Below the pieces are notes generated by a model, which did no database searches, had not been told where the DNA came from, and saw only the letters and a list, made by a program, of their open reading frames with translations. A stretch of 64,000 bases of DNA from Chenopodium formosanum (taxonomy: Eukaryota > Streptophyta > Magnoliopsida > Caryophyllales > Amaranthaceae). The DNA lies in contig CM044858.1 of NCBI GenBank assembly GCA_024500155.1, positions 30,398,786 through 30,462,785 on the forward strand, written 5' to 3'. Below are positions 10,560 to 22,690 of this stretch, in pieces; within the stretch, counting starts at the first letter, position 1; each line of letters starts with the position of its first letter. The translations under genes were made by a program, and so were the position numbers.

Positions 10560-11876
10560 ATACATTAATATATATTTCATAACAATATTACTATTCTCAT
10601 CAAAGTATAAAAATATTAGCAAGATCCTAGGCATGATACTAACATGATTAAAAACAAATCCTAGCATGTCACTAAATAATAAAGAATAAAACTTTATCCT
10701 AAACATGATACTAGATTTCATAAAAGCATCCTAATATGATATTAGGAATCAACATATATTAGAAATATTAGTTACTCTAAACATGACAATAGGAATTAAC
10801 ATAAAATTCTAAGCATGATATCTGAAGGAATAGAGTAATTGTATTACTCACTTTGATGCCTCGTACCTCTTTCTATTAAAAGAATACACACGTTAATAAA
10901 CTTCAATAAAATATTAAATCAAACAATGTATAATAATTGAAATATAGATTTGGGGCAAAACCCTCTAAATTATCAACCTTTCACGTCTAGGGAGAAGGCA
11001 ACTTCAAGCTTGGTTATGTGTGTTAGTGTCTCGCAAAGGACGTATAGTGTGTGTTAAGGAAAAGGTTTAGAAAATGAGAAAGAGAAAGAATAATCTTAAA
11101 GCATATAGAGATAGAAAATCAGATGATTATTGTTGGTTAATGAAAATGGAAGGAATTATCTCCTATTTATAGGAAAAAACGACCAAAAATATCAGAAAAC
11201 GATTCAAATTCCATCCGGAATAAAACAAGTTTCATCGCATCGCGATATTTCCATTGATGTGTGATGGATCCATCGCTAAGAGATGATTTTTAGAAGATAG
11301 AATCCGTACAGTATCCGACTTCCAATCAAATTGGGTTAGCCGCTTTTCCGTACGTATTCCAGTTTTATCAAAATTAAATCCATTAAAAAATACTTGTTTT
11401 ATCCGAAATAAAATTATTAATTATTATCTTTTCAAAACTGTATAATTAGAATCTAAAACAATCTTCTAGAGGATTCAATAAGTTTAAGATAAATCCTAAT
11501 GAATTTAGTTATATATTAATAGTTAATGGACCCTCCACATGATCATTGAGTCCGCATATAAAGCTCGGGTTAGGCCCTGTTTAGTTTTTGGACCATAACT
11601 TCCTCGTTATAACTCGGATTTGGGCTTATAATATATCGTTAATATCCAACTACATTAGACCCAGATTATGGACCAAACTTAATTGGATTGGACGTTTTCA
11701 CAAATAGGATACGAAAATAATTTTTTTGAAATATGAAAAGAATTATTTTGAATTAAAACATTTTAGAAAATGGGAAATTCAGACTCTTCAACATTTCACC
11801 TTACTCGATAATCAAGGACGTGAAAGATACTCATCATTGAGTTTCGAATTTAGGGAGACACAATCAAGTGTCTACA
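10560..11876 (-). mobile_element. inverted, truncated copy of the Tat-like LTR
   Basis: Read on the minus strand from 11876 it starts TGTAGACACTTGATTGTGTC and follows the LTR at 7575-8960, including TTGATTATCGA, the TATAAATA box (about 11165-11172), the AAGAGGTACGAGGCATCAAAGTGAG stretch and TAGTGACATGCTAGG. It is clearly diverged. Homology fades near 10560-10600, where the small LTR fragment begins. No polypurine tract precedes it, so it may be a solo or 5' LTR remnant. Confidence 0.8.
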
Positions 11877-11896
11877 ATTGCTGAATCGAGTCTAGA

Positions 11897-12262
11897 ATTT
11901 CTATAAAACTCAAGACATTAGGGCACATGATGTTGCTTATATTTTCACTAGGATAGGATTTGCTATAGCTATAGGAGTGGGAGCCCAAATATTATCTCGG
12001 CTTCCCATTAATTTTTGTAGGTTGTATGACTTTGTCTATTCTTGAGTTATTACTATAATAATAAAAAAAATTATAATAATAATAATTTTCAAAAATAAAC
12101 AAAGTCATTATATCTCAACAACAGACAAAATCATACAACCTATAAAATTTAGTGGAATCGAGATACAATCTGGGCCCCCACTCCCCTAGCTATAGCAAAG
12201 ACTATCCTAGTTAAAATATGTGCAACAGCACGTGCCTCAATGTCCTAAGTCATTGAGAACTT
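11897..12262. repeat. long inverted repeat (~160 bp arms, AT-rich loop)
   Basis: The left arm (about 11897-12055) and the reverse complement of the right arm (about 12108-12262) align over the whole length, sharing CATTNNGGCACNTG, TTTGCTATAGCTA, GAGTGGGNGCCCA and GTAGGTTGTATGA. The loop of ~50 bases is almost pure A/T. By eye the arms are roughly 80% identical. It could be a foldback element or two head-to-head copies of one repeat. Confidence 0.85.
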
Positions 12263-12364
12263 TTGAACCCGCTTCAGCAATGCAACAACCTCACTATTTA
12301 ATTCCCCAATTGAAGGAAAGGAGAAAGGAAGAAGATTACCCTATCGCCTTTTTGGGTTAGGGTT

Positions 12365-13241
12365 AAAAATTTACCTTTCAATAGCAGATTGGATGACTAT
12401 GTAAGAGCTCTAATTGGAGATATGGGGAAAATTCTAGAAATTGAAGAATGAAGATGTACTTGGTATTGGAAGCTATAGACGAGTTAGGGTAATGCTTGAC
12501 ACTTCACTTCCGTTGAGACGTTTTCAGCGGTTTAAAGATAGAAAGGGTATAGAATCAAGAGTTAACTTTGCGTGTGAGAGGCTCCCTTTTTTCTATTTTG
12601 CTTGTGGCATTATGGGGCACTCTGAGAGGTTCTTCCAGGTGGTTTCAGATGAGGAGAAGGAGAAACAATTGGGGTGGGGGACGACTCTCAAAGCTAATCC
12701 TAGGAAGGGGAGGGCGAAGGAGTTAAAAGAAATGGGAATTATAGCAAGGGGGAAGAAAGCCCTGTTTATTACTGAGGGAAGTGGAACAAGAACTGAAACA
12801 GAGAAAAGTGTACAAAGGGAGGAAACTTAGATTACTGTACATGACAACAATCTGGAGAGGAAAGCTTTGGTGAATGTGGGTGTGACAGATGATGTGAATG
12901 CTTTTCAAAATTCTTTAAATGAGGGGACCATTAACTCACTTCCTCTTGTTTTTACTATTGGAACTCATCCTAATAGAGTATAGAGGAAAAAGTTCAAGTT
13001 GACTTCTCATGCTCATAGTGGTGACAAGGCTCATAGTGGTGACAAGGTTGTGTTGGGATTAGAAGGAAAAATAGGAGGTGGCAGGGGTAAAAGAAAGAAT
13101 ATGGATAGTGGCAATGATGAGCTAGTGGATAATGTGCTGGAAGTACCAAAAAAAGCTAGGGAAAATTTCAATTTTAATGATGTGATGATCAACAATCAAG
13201 TAGCAGAGGTTGGAAATGACCAACCCCGCGAAAAGCCATGA
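12365..13241 (+). pseudogene. LINE ORF1 (RNA-binding, zinc knuckle) remnant
   Basis: Fragments in several frames match the plant LINE ORF1 layout: a DUF4283-like tail before 12440 (VRALIGDMGKILEIE), then RVRVMLDTSLPLRRF, YERLPxF-like CERLPFFYFACGIMGHSE, a decayed CCHC knuckle with a lost final Cys, and a basic tail (GRGKRKN, 13080-13100) ending TGA at 13239-13241. The stop overlaps the ATG of ORF2 as ATGA. The protein would bind the LINE RNA; this copy is dead. Confidence 0.75.
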
Positions 13242-13830
13242 AAATGCTAAGCTGGAATTGCAATGGACTTGGCAACCCATTGCGAGTTAGTGCCCTCCGA
13301 GATTGGTGTTGGAGGGATAGGCCGAGTTATAAAAATTTGGAGAAAATTAAAATAAGTGTGGTTTTAGTAGTGGTCTTTGTCTAAGTAGTGAAGGTAGATC
13401 AGGGGGAATTGGTTTGTGGTGGAGTGATGTGAATGTTAGTATCCGCTCGTACTCTATGCATCACATTGAAGCAGCAATTTGTGACTCGAATAATACTTCT
13501 TAATGGATTGTTATTGGAGTTTATGGTTGGCCGGATGCGTCAAATAAGTATCGTACATGGGATTTGATGAGGCACATACGGTCGAAATTCTTCTCTTCCA
13601 ATGGTCATAATGGGTGATTTCAATGAGATTTTTGGTATTCATGAGAAAGAGGGAGGGGTGGTTCGAGGAGAAAGGGAAATGGACGCTTTTCGGAATGCTA
13701 TGGATGATTGTGGTATGCGGGATCTTGGCTTCAAGGGGAATATTTTCACATGGCAGCGAGGTATCTCACCGGATACTACTATGCATGAAAGGCTTGACCG
13801 ATCCCGTTTGTTGAGGTAATACATTTCCCC
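13238..13830 (+). pseudogene. LINE ORF2 endonuclease domain remnant
   Basis: It starts MKMLSWNCNGLGNP, the standard N-terminus of plant L1 endonucleases (WNCxGLG). Later come GGIGLWW, VYGWPDASNK and MGDFNEIFGIHEKEGG, the catalytic G-D-F-N motif, with FTWQRG and ERLDRSRLLR. Frameshifts near 13335 and 13598 and a TAA at 13501-13503 break it. The domain nicks target DNA before reverse transcription. Confidence 0.8.
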
Positions 13831-14079
13831 ATATGTTGTTCGGATCATGCTCCTATTTTGTTGAAATTTGATGAAAAAATGCCGGAAGAAAAGAGAAGTA
13901 AATTGTTTAGTTTGAAGCTATGTGGCTTTCAAGTGATGATTGTGGTAAGGTTGTATCCGATGCTTGGGCTGAAGTCTTTAATCGCCCAATTCATGACAGA
14001 ATTGGATTAGTTGCTGAGTGTTTATCCTTGTGGGCTGCTAAGGAGTTCGGGGCAGTGAAGAAAAAGATTTGGGGAGCTG

Positions 14080-15585
14080 AAATTTAATTGAAAGAAGTAC
14101 AGGGTGGGTGCATGGATGCAAGGGGATTAGCTCAATGTAGGGAGCTAGCGAATAAAATCGATGAGTTGAGAAGGCTAGAGGAGTCATATTGGCACGCAAG
14201 CGCAAGGGCAAGGCAAATGAGCTTAGAGATGGAGATAAGAATACAAAGTATTTCCACCATAAGGCGAGCCAACGAGAAAAGAAAAATACAATTATGGGGC
14301 TTTTTACAGTAATGGTGAGTGGAAAACCGAGAAGAGTTCGATTAAGGGGGTGATTTATGAGTACTTTGGAGAGCTCTTTGCCACTAGTAATCCAACGAAT
14401 ATGAAGGTTGCATTAGAGGGCATTGAACATATGGTTTCGGATGAGACAAACCGGCTGCTGTATAGTGAGCCCACGGGTGAAGAAATAAGAGTAGCGCTTT
14501 TTCAAATGCACCCTAATAAAGCTCCGGGACCGTATATGTAATCCAGATATTATGGGGTGTAATAGGGAGAGATGTAATCCAGTTTGTGAAGAAATGGTGG
14601 CATGGAGAAGTAAGGTTGGATGATATTAATCGTACCTGCATTGTCCTTATTCCGAAGTGTGATATTCTAAAAAAATATGATTGAGTTCCGACCGATAAGT
14701 TTGTGCAATGTTTTGTACAAAATTATTTCTGTGACCACCAATAATGCTCTGATTGGTTTTGAAATCTTCCATGCTATGAAGAGGAAAGGGGAAGGCTGTG
14801 ATGGTATAGTAGCTCTCAAGTTAAACATGAGCAAAGCATATGACCGTGTAGAGTGGGGTTTTCTTGAGAAAGTCATGCTGAAAATGGGTTTTTGTCAGAT
14901 TTGGATCAACCGGATAATGAAGTGTTTGTCGAGTGTTTTTTTTTGCCTTCAAGTATAATGGTGCAATTACTAGCTCTCTTGCTCCTTCCCGTGGTTAGAC
15001 AAGGTGATCCGATTTCCCCGTATTTATTTTTTATATGTGCTGAAGCTTTCTCCAAGTTGATTTTCATGGTCGCGGATGACAAGTTAATTCATGGGGCACG
15101 TATATGTAGGGGAGCTCCTCGGGTCTCTCTTTTAGTTTTTGCCGATGATAGTATTTTATTTGCTAAAGCAACTCTGCAGCAATGCTCGAAAATTGCTAAT
15201 ATGATCAGTACTTATGAAAGAGTATCGGAACAAAAAGTTAATCTTAGTAAGACGGAAGTTGATTTTAGTAAATGTGTTGACGCTAAGAGAAAAAAAGGAG
15301 ATTGTTGACACTCTTGGCGTTTGTGAGGTGGAAAGACATGAAAAATACTTGGGGCTTCCGACTATTAATTAAAAATCAAAGAAAGCGGTGTTCACTTGTG
15401 TAAAGGAGCGAATGTGGAAAAAAATGCAAGGGTGGAAGGAGAAATTGATGTCACATGCCGAAAAGGAGGTATTAATCAAGGTGGTTGCCCAAGCAATCCC
15501 AACCTATATGATGAGCATTTTCCGTATCCCAGATGGTCATATTGATGAGATGCGCTCAGTTCTTGCAAGGTTTTGGTGGGGTTGA
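14080..15585 (+). pseudogene. LINE ORF2 reverse transcriptase remnant
   Basis: Recognisable RT blocks are HPNKAPGPYM (about 14510-14540), FRPISLCNVLYKIIS (14688-14730), ALKLNMSKAYDRVEW (14812-14860), RQGDPISPYLFFICAE (14998-15045) and the catalytic VFADDSILFA (about 15136-15166). The region is split over several frames with stops near 14540, 14957 and 15308. Part of the palm between ISVTTNNALI and the SKAYD block is missing, so this copy is inactive. Confidence 0.88.
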
Positions 15586-16562
15586 AACGATGCATTGGCA
15601 TAGTTGGGAATCTCTATGTTTGCCTAAGGCGATGGGTGGCATGGGATTTTGTGACTTAAAATGCTTTAAGCAAGTGTTACTTGCCAAACAAGCTTGGAGG
15701 CTAAGTAATAATACAAACTCACTGCTGCACAAAGTATTGAAGGCAAAGTATTTTAAAAATACTTTTTTTATTGGTGCTTCAAGAGGTTTTGATCTGAGTT
15801 ATAGTTGGCAAAGTATTTGGGGATCAAAATCGATTTTGCTCGGTGGTCCTAAATGGTGTGTGGGGAACGGTGCTTCTATCAAAGTGTGGGAGGATGCGTG
15901 GATTCTAGGAGATGGGTCTCATTTTGTGCCCACACCATCAAGCAGCAGCAACTTAGAGCTTCGGGTTTACGAGCTAATTGATTTTGAGAAAGATTGCTGG
16001 GATGAAAATCTGGATTCTGCCGCTTTTGTTGTTGCTGAGAGGAGAGGTATTCTTGATATCCCTCTTTCAACTGACTGGCCGTGTGATAAGAGGTATATGG
16101 GGTCTGCAAATGATGGCTTATACACGATGCATTCTGGTTATTGGTTGGCACGACTCGGTCATTTGAGAACCTAGGACTTATACTTTGGCGCAAGGGAAGG
16201 TGAAACGTGGAGAGTGGTCTGGCAAATTGATGGCCCTCCGAAGTTAGATCACTTTATTTGGAAGGCGTGTAAAGGTAGCCTGGCTGTGATGGACGTTTTT
16301 CAAAAACGCCACATGCGTGAGAATGCTTCATGTTCCATTTGTGGCGCAATTTATGCATATACTCTTTGAATGTAAACTTACTAAACCTATTTGGGATAAC
16401 AATGAGTTTCAAGTGTTGTTGAATGATGCTCCAAGCAGCTCCTTTGCGGAGAGATTTGTGTGGATGGTAGGGAAGCTGGATAAGGTGCAGCTACGAGTGT
16501 TTGCATCCCTCACTTGGGCAGCATGGCACTACAAAAATACAGCCATTTTCGAGAGTGAGTAG
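15586..16562 (+). pseudogene. LINE ORF2 C-terminal region with zf-RVT
   Basis: Plant-LINE downstream wording appears: HWHSWESLCLPKAMGGMGF, FKQVLLAKQAWRL, KYFKNTFF (15590-15780), GPKWCVGNGASIKVWEDAWI (about 15845-15905), then the zf-RVT core GPPKLDHFIWKACKGSLAV (16230-16290) and WAAWHYKNTAIFE near 16520-16555. An RNase H domain should follow, but only its last part survives, at 30861. Confidence 0.8.
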
Positions 16563-16568
16563 GGGCTG

Positions 16569-17869
16569 TGTTAACTCGAATGAACAATACAAGAGGGGGG
16601 TGAATCGTATTGTAGAGGAACTAGGGTAATTTTTGCGGAATTCTTAAAGGAACTTAAACAAAAACTTTAAAGTGCAAGAGAGATTTTACGTGGAAAACTT
16701 CTTGGCCCTAATCAAGAAGAAAAACCACGACCACAAGGGAGTTTAAACTCAACTCTTAATAATAATAGGGCAAACAACCTATTACAAATTAAGACTCTAA
16801 ACTCAAGTTCCTCAACGAACTTAAGTTCCCCCTCAACTGATCCCTCAATCAGTTGAACTCTTAAATCTCTCTTTGTCCTTGCTTCACTCAAAGCAATTAA
16901 ACACTCTAGAGTTTACCCAAACTCTACCCCAATACAACTAAAGTTTAAACTCTAAAATGCTAAGTACAAAGACACTAAAGGACTTAAGTGGATTTTTGAC
17001 TCTTTTTAGAAAACTAAAGATTGTAATGCTCAAGTGTATTTTGTTAAAAACATTTCCGTTTGCCTCAACTTCCACTAAGCCACAACCTCCATGAAACTAG
17101 GAAGTGCAGTTCGTGGGAGCTTGGGCAGCAAGTCAAACGATTTATCAGGAAGTGTTTTACTGGCTTCCTAACTTTTCTCAACTTCCTTTGACAAAGTAAA
17201 CCACGCGTTTGAAAGATTATTCACCAAGTTAGATTTTCCAAATAATGAGATAGAATTAAAACAGAAAATCTTTTTAACAAAAAGATATTTTAACTCAAAA
17301 AGATATTTTTCGAAAATAACTAAGTTAAAATATGGAAAATAAAATCTTTAATAAATAAAATCAAATCCACTTAAATCCTATCAATTAACAATGTACTTAA
17401 CATATATACAAGAAGCCTAAAATAAACAATAAAGATACATTAGACTCCTTGACACACTATGAAGCTTCGACTCTGGAGCTTCAGTTCCTCACCCAAGGAA
17501 CTTGACTTCTGATTGTCTTCTATGCTCATCCATAGCTCATACTTAGACCTTGTTCCATGCTCCATTCTGACTCTAGAACTTCGTTGCATATATGCACCTT
17601 TCAATACATCAAAGCTAATAGACAAAAGTTAAAACTCCTATGGGTTTGCTTAGGTTCCTTGAGTCATCATCAAAACTTAAGGTCAAAAATATCCCCCCTT
17701 TTTGATAAATGACAAAGCTAAGCAAACTCATAAAGTAAAAACTAAAAGACAATCAAAAAAACAAAAGAAAAACTTAAAACTCAAATGAACTAGTTAAATT
17801 TAAACAAGGAACTGAGAACTGAATAGAAATTATACCTTTAATTTTAGATGGATGGAGAACTTGTCAACA
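16569..17869 (-). repeat. 3' LTR of the copia element (1,301 bp)
   Basis: On the plus strand it runs from TGTTAACTCGAATG to CTTGTCAACA (minus strand: TGTTGACAAG to GAGTTAACA). A purine run, reverse complement of 17880-17899 (CCAAAAGGGGGAAAAGAAGG), lies ~10 bases outside it as polypurine tract. A second purine run followed by a TGTTGACC-like start lies inside the LTR near 17683-17705, suggesting the LTR was once ~1,120 bp. A 61-codon open frame here is present in both LTRs and is not considered a gene. Confidence 0.85.
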
Positions 17870-18188
17870 ATTGAGTTTGCCTTCTTTTCCCCCTTTTGGC
17901 ATTCATCAAAATTAATGCACACAAATATACATATCTAAATACAGCACCATGATAATGGTTTGTGTCCAAGGCATAGAACAAAGCACATTTAGGCAGAAAT
18001 AGTATGCAAATAGTCATAAAGAAAGCAAGCAACATCCATATAAACAAACTGATGTTCCTCCAGAACATCAACAAAAGCAAAATACGCTGTTTTAATTGTT
18101 TACAGACCAAAAGATGCAATATAAAACAAAGTTTTTAAACCAGACCAAGTTCAAAGAGATTCATAAACAAGAGAGAAAGAAAATGGGA

Positions 18189-19738
18189 TTAAGCTTCAGG
18201 GGCAGAGGACTGGTGCTCTTCTCCTGCATCTTCAACTGGCACCTCTTCAATCATCAAGTCCTCCAGTTTCTTCAAGATGTCAGCCTGCCCTTGAGAAATA
18301 CTTGAAGTACTCTGCTGTACTGCTGATGTGAGCTTAGTAGAAGCCTTTTCCAGTTCAGACACCATCTTCTCCAGATATTCAATTCTCTGAACTAGAGCAG
18401 GTTGTGCATCAACAAGCTTTTGCACTGTACCCTTGAGATACTTCAATTCCAAAGAGGCACGTACAGAGCTGAATCCTGCAAACCCTAGGCCTTCACCTGC
18501 TGGAACAGACTGGCTTCCTCCAGTCTCTTGCACAAACGTGCCCTGTTCCCCCTGAACAAATGCTTTCTCCTCACTTAGATCAACAAAAGTAGGGACTCCA
18601 ACCTTCATTTTTGGCTTTACAGCCAATCTTGTGCTCTTTCTCTTCCCTGTAGAAGGAACACTGCTTTTCTTTTCTTTCTTCTCAATACCAGAACCTTCTT
18701 CTTTTTCTTTCATCTTTTCTTTCTTCTCTCCCTCTCCTTCACTGTCCTCTCCTTCCAGCCACTTATCCAACTCCTCTTCCTCTGTCATGATTTTCACTTC
18801 CTCCTTGGCTTTTGTTGGGGTTGGTTTTGGAAGAAACTGGGTAACACCATCAACAACATGTAGGTTTCTGCTTTCAAGAGTTCTGGGTTGCACAAAATGA
18901 TTGGTTTGTAGTTTGAGGTGTTCACAATTCTCCATAGAAATCCCAAAACTCTCTATGAGAGTGATGATTAAGTTTGCATATCCTACTTTCAAGTGATTTG
19001 TGATGCAGTGAGTGAGGTGTTATATCATGAGTGACGAAAGTTAATTTGAATTCTGTTTTCAAGACAATACATGAGCATAGCATCTAAATGATTTGCTTCA
19101 TGCCTATGTTGAGTTCTAGGGACAATGGCTAGATGAACAAAGATAAACATCAATTTTTTAATAGGAGAAAACAGCTTATGGTTGGTTTGCACCTTAGACA
19201 TCTTACCACAAATTGATTCCACAATTTCTTTGATAGTCACATCACCAACACCTAATTCAGTAGCACCCTTGAAATATTCATCAAACCCCTCATTTGGAGT
19301 TCCAAAGATAGCACTCAGATAATCAGCATCAAAACTAATTTTCTTATTTTTAACTCTAGAAACACAAACACCATCAAAATTCTTGAAATTTGCACAGAAT
19401 TCTTTCAAAGGAGCATGAGCAAGCACATTATTAAAACTTTCACTAAACAGTTTTATCCAATTTTGTGCCTCTAAAATTTCAAGGAGTTCAGTGTACTTAC
19501 TGACTTCACACCAATCTAAATTGATGCAAAAACCATGAATGAAGCGATCAGAGCTTGCTTCAATTCTTTTGACAGAGGGAGGTTTCTCCAGCAGAATCTT
19601 TTCACCCATCTCTACCCAGTCTTGTTCCTCAGGTTCCTCTTTCTCCAGCTTGCGTTTCTTCGATTCACTTCGAGCTACTGGCAAGTTCTTTGGCTTCTCA
19701 GGGACTACTTTGGTGTGAGTTTCTTGCTCGATTTCCAT
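18189..19738 (-). pseudogene. env-like / plant transposon protein ORF after pol
   Basis: Two adjoining minus-strand frames: 19738-19025 (237 codons from ATG) and an open stretch down to 18189. The first has a Lys/Glu-rich start with KKRK, then a region like the 'putative plant transposon protein' domain found in env-like ORFs of SIRE/Athila elements (LSAIFGTPNEGFDEYF; KLMFIFVHLAIVPRTQHRHE). The domain's C-terminal wording continues in the other frame, so a frameshift near 19025 breaks one ORF. The second part is very acidic/basic (18650-18800) and ends in a coiled-coil-like segment (YLEKMVSELEKA). No signal peptide or clear membrane segment is seen, so an envelope role is not supported. Confidence 0.75.
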
Positions 19739-19744
19739 GGGTAA

Positions 19745-20461
19745 GTCTTTTTGTGGAGTAATTTGGGTTTTTTGGTGAAATATCCATGGGAGAGTAAGAT
19801 GAATCGTTGAAATGAAGTATGTATTTTACGGAGTGGGGAGGTGAGGAACAGTGTTTAGGGTTTGGCTTCATTTTATAGGGGTGGTAATTTTTAGGGAAAT
19901 AGGAGACGGTAGAAGTGTGTGGAAGGTTAATTGAATGGGGTATGTGTTGTTTGAAGAAGAGTGGAAAAATTACTTTTCACTTGATTAGATTAAAAAGAGA
20001 AGATTCAATTAATGTGATTTGACATGAAGGGTCTAGATTAAATAGAGAAATTATTTTGATCAGAAACTTTGAATTGAATTTGAAAAGACTAGGTTATTCA
20101 ATTGAAGATAGACTTGAATTTTGTAAAGATAAGCTTGTGAGAATAATTCAAAATCAAAGTAAAAGAAAAAAGATAAGATTTTAGAGAGGATAAAAATTAA
20201 TTAACTGACTAGCTAATTAATTTATGGAAGGATAAAACAAAATCTTATGAAATATTTCAGAGGAACTTGGAACAAATCAACATAGTTTGTTAGTAACACA
20301 GATAAGCCAATGCAATTTGATTTCTTCACATACAGCCACAGTCATATATGCGTTACCATACATTCTAATACTCGGGACTATGTTTTCACATATTCATATT
20401 GTATAAGATACATATAATGCATGCATGATTGACTTATACCTTGGGGGAACTTGAGGTCTTA
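19745..20461 (-). other. spacer between copia pol and the env-like ORF
   Basis: AT-rich, about 700 bases, with no open frame of interest. In SIRE-type elements such a spacer separates pol from the extra ORF. Confidence 0.5.
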
Positions 20462-21359
20462 TTAACTCAATTGTATCATACCAAGTTCCATGCGCATCTT
20501 TTCAAATTTGTCCCTGCTCAAAGGCTTAGTAAGAATGTCAGCAATTTGATTTTCAGTTTCACAAAAATCTAACTTAATTAAGCCTTTTTCCACATTATCC
20601 TTAAGGAAATGATGCCTCACTACTACAAAAAAGGCCTTAGAGAACTGTTAGAATAAGCTTTATAGATCACCTTAGGGGCGTTCTTCTGCTAAGCGATGTA
20701 TAAAGTATAGAGAACGGGTCGTATAGGCGTTTTATATAATAACAAATAGAGAATGGTTGTTAGTCACAACCGTTCTCTTTTCCCTTCTTAAATTCGTACA
20801 CTAAGGAAGGAATACAGAACGGTTTAGGCCACTTAACCGTTCTATATTGCATTACAATAGAGAACGGTTAAGTTAGATAACAGTTCTCTAATTATTTTTT
20901 TTTTAAAAAAAAAATCCAGCCATATGTATTTAATTATTCGAATTACCCCTTTACGTATTTTATACCGTATTATTCCTGTATTTTAATAATCTGAATTATT
21001 TTTGTATTTCATTTTAGACCTGTATTCCTGTTTTATATCTTGTAAATTTATATATCCTGTAAGAAAATCTTCACATTTCTTTGTAAAAAAAATCCAAGAT
21101 CCTGTACGTGAAATATAACTTTCTATATAATGAAATTAACAAAAATATTTCCAGATACGACAAAAGCCATCAAAATATACTTCATATATATAATTTTAAA
21201 CATCCAACCACAATTAAATTGAATCATTCATACAAAATTTGTTCTATAAAAACAAATACGTGAGTTAAATATCAAAAACCTTTCTGGTTAATGTTGATTT
21301 AAAAAAAAATTGATGCCCCAAAATATACCAATACCATATTGATCTACAATTCACATAAA

Positions 21360-22236
21360 TCATCGTCGTCGTCATTTGGTTGATGGTATCCGGTAACATA
21401 TGAAATCCACCTTTCCCTAAGCTCGTCAATCATTTGTTGAGAATATGTATGAGCAACTTGCTTAATATACTACAAAACAATGTAAAATACATACATATTA
21501 GTTAATAATATATTAGTTCAAAATAGAGTGTCATTGTGGGGCATCGATAACAAATAAGCCTCAGTCAACAATATAGGTATACATCCGAAGTTGCGAACAA
21601 GGCACAACCAAACAAGCAAGAGTAACAGATCTTGCAAGCATTTACACAATATCTCATGAAGTCATGATAGCAATAGCAAAGTAACAAATTTCAAATAATA
21701 ATAACAATTTGATCTCTTCATGTGCCATCAATATCATTACAGTTATAATTGAATTCCCTTGAGCACTACTATTCGTGTTAACTAGCTTAGCATTAAGAAA
21801 CAAGTTCTTCTATTTAATATAACCAAACTCTACTAGTTAAAAAAATAAGCAGTTAGCTAAATATATCTACTGCCACTGATACAATCAATATCTTTATTGA
21901 TTTAAAGTGCACATCTACTGCCACTGATACATTAAAGCTACGAAAATGAAGCCAAAAAATGGGTGTCCCACTCCCACTTATGAGAATTCCCTTTGAAAAA
22001 ACCAAAAAAAAAAAACAGAGGATGAGAATCCTCTATATCACCTCATCATATACTACCACTGATACATTAAAGCTGCAACTATCAAATGCACACGTTACCT
22101 CGTATAGGCATTTGATAATCACATTTGGATTTACTCCCTTGGTGTCGTACATCCAATCCTTTCTTAATCTGGCCTTGAAAGCTCTCCAACGGATTGAAGC
22201 TCTCCCTAATACATAATTTCTACGTTCTTCCGGCAC
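21360..22236 (-). pseudogene. remnant of a CACTA-type transposon protein
   Basis: On the minus strand 22236-22100 reads EERRNYVLGRASIRWRAFKA with RLRKDWMYD. Further down, 21473-21365 reads QQMIDELRERWISYVTGYH. This wording resembles the C-terminal part of plant En/Spm-type transposon ORFs (plant transposase Ptta/En/Spm family), from family knowledge. Introns and short exons are likely; nothing here is intact. Confidence 0.45.
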
Positions 22237-22479
22237 TATAAATCCTCTCTACAAAATTCAAATAAAAGATATCAGATATAACAATACCGAAATTCATGTA
22301 TCAAAACAATACCTGAATTCGAATAAACAAGCTTTTATGAGGCTTGATCATTCTCTGGAAGCCACACTGCAATCTTGATTTTTTTTTTTTTTAGGAACCC
22401 CATCAAGGCAGAAATTATATAAATAAATCAAAAGTAGCTACATCAATAATATCATCAATGATGAAATGGAACGAACTAG

Positions 22480-22690
22480 AATTTCATCAATAATTATTTT
22501 CATCAGCCCAGCCTCTCTAGCAAGCTGTAAACCCCACCAGATAGCTTTGCTTTAGCTTCAGCAGCCTTCAGTTCCCACCTATCACAACACTGGACAACAG
22601 AGCAAACTGCAGCCTGCTGCTTGTTCCCAGCATGCGTATGCACAATATCCTCCTGTACTTCTTTACATATAAGCGTCGCCCATGAAATTC
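22480..22690 (-). pseudogene. fragment of a LINE-type RNase H inside the CACTA element
   Basis: The minus strand encodes WELKAAEAKA and, after a one-base shift, WGLQLAREAGL followed by MKIIID. This is the AEAKA-x-x-x-GLQLA motif of the RNase H domain seen in plant LINE ORF2 and related host proteins. It is about 60 codons, frameshifted. Confidence 0.6.

Larger units (their letters stand above)
12300..16568 (+). mobile_element. degenerate L1-type LINE, 5' part
   Basis: In order on the plus strand are ORF1 pieces, an apurinic endonuclease, a reverse transcriptase and a zf-RVT zinc-binding region. All are broken by many stops and frameshifts. The copy is interrupted at 16568 by a copia element; its 3' end with poly(A) resumes at 30861. 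The 5' end is not exact, as the first recognisable ORF1 coding is near 12365. Target-site duplications were not found. Confidence 0.88.

Noticed and set aside
17440..17625. 61-codon open frame repeated at 30449-30634
   Set aside because: Both lie at the same place in the two LTRs of one copia element; duplication of the LTR explains the apparent conservation.
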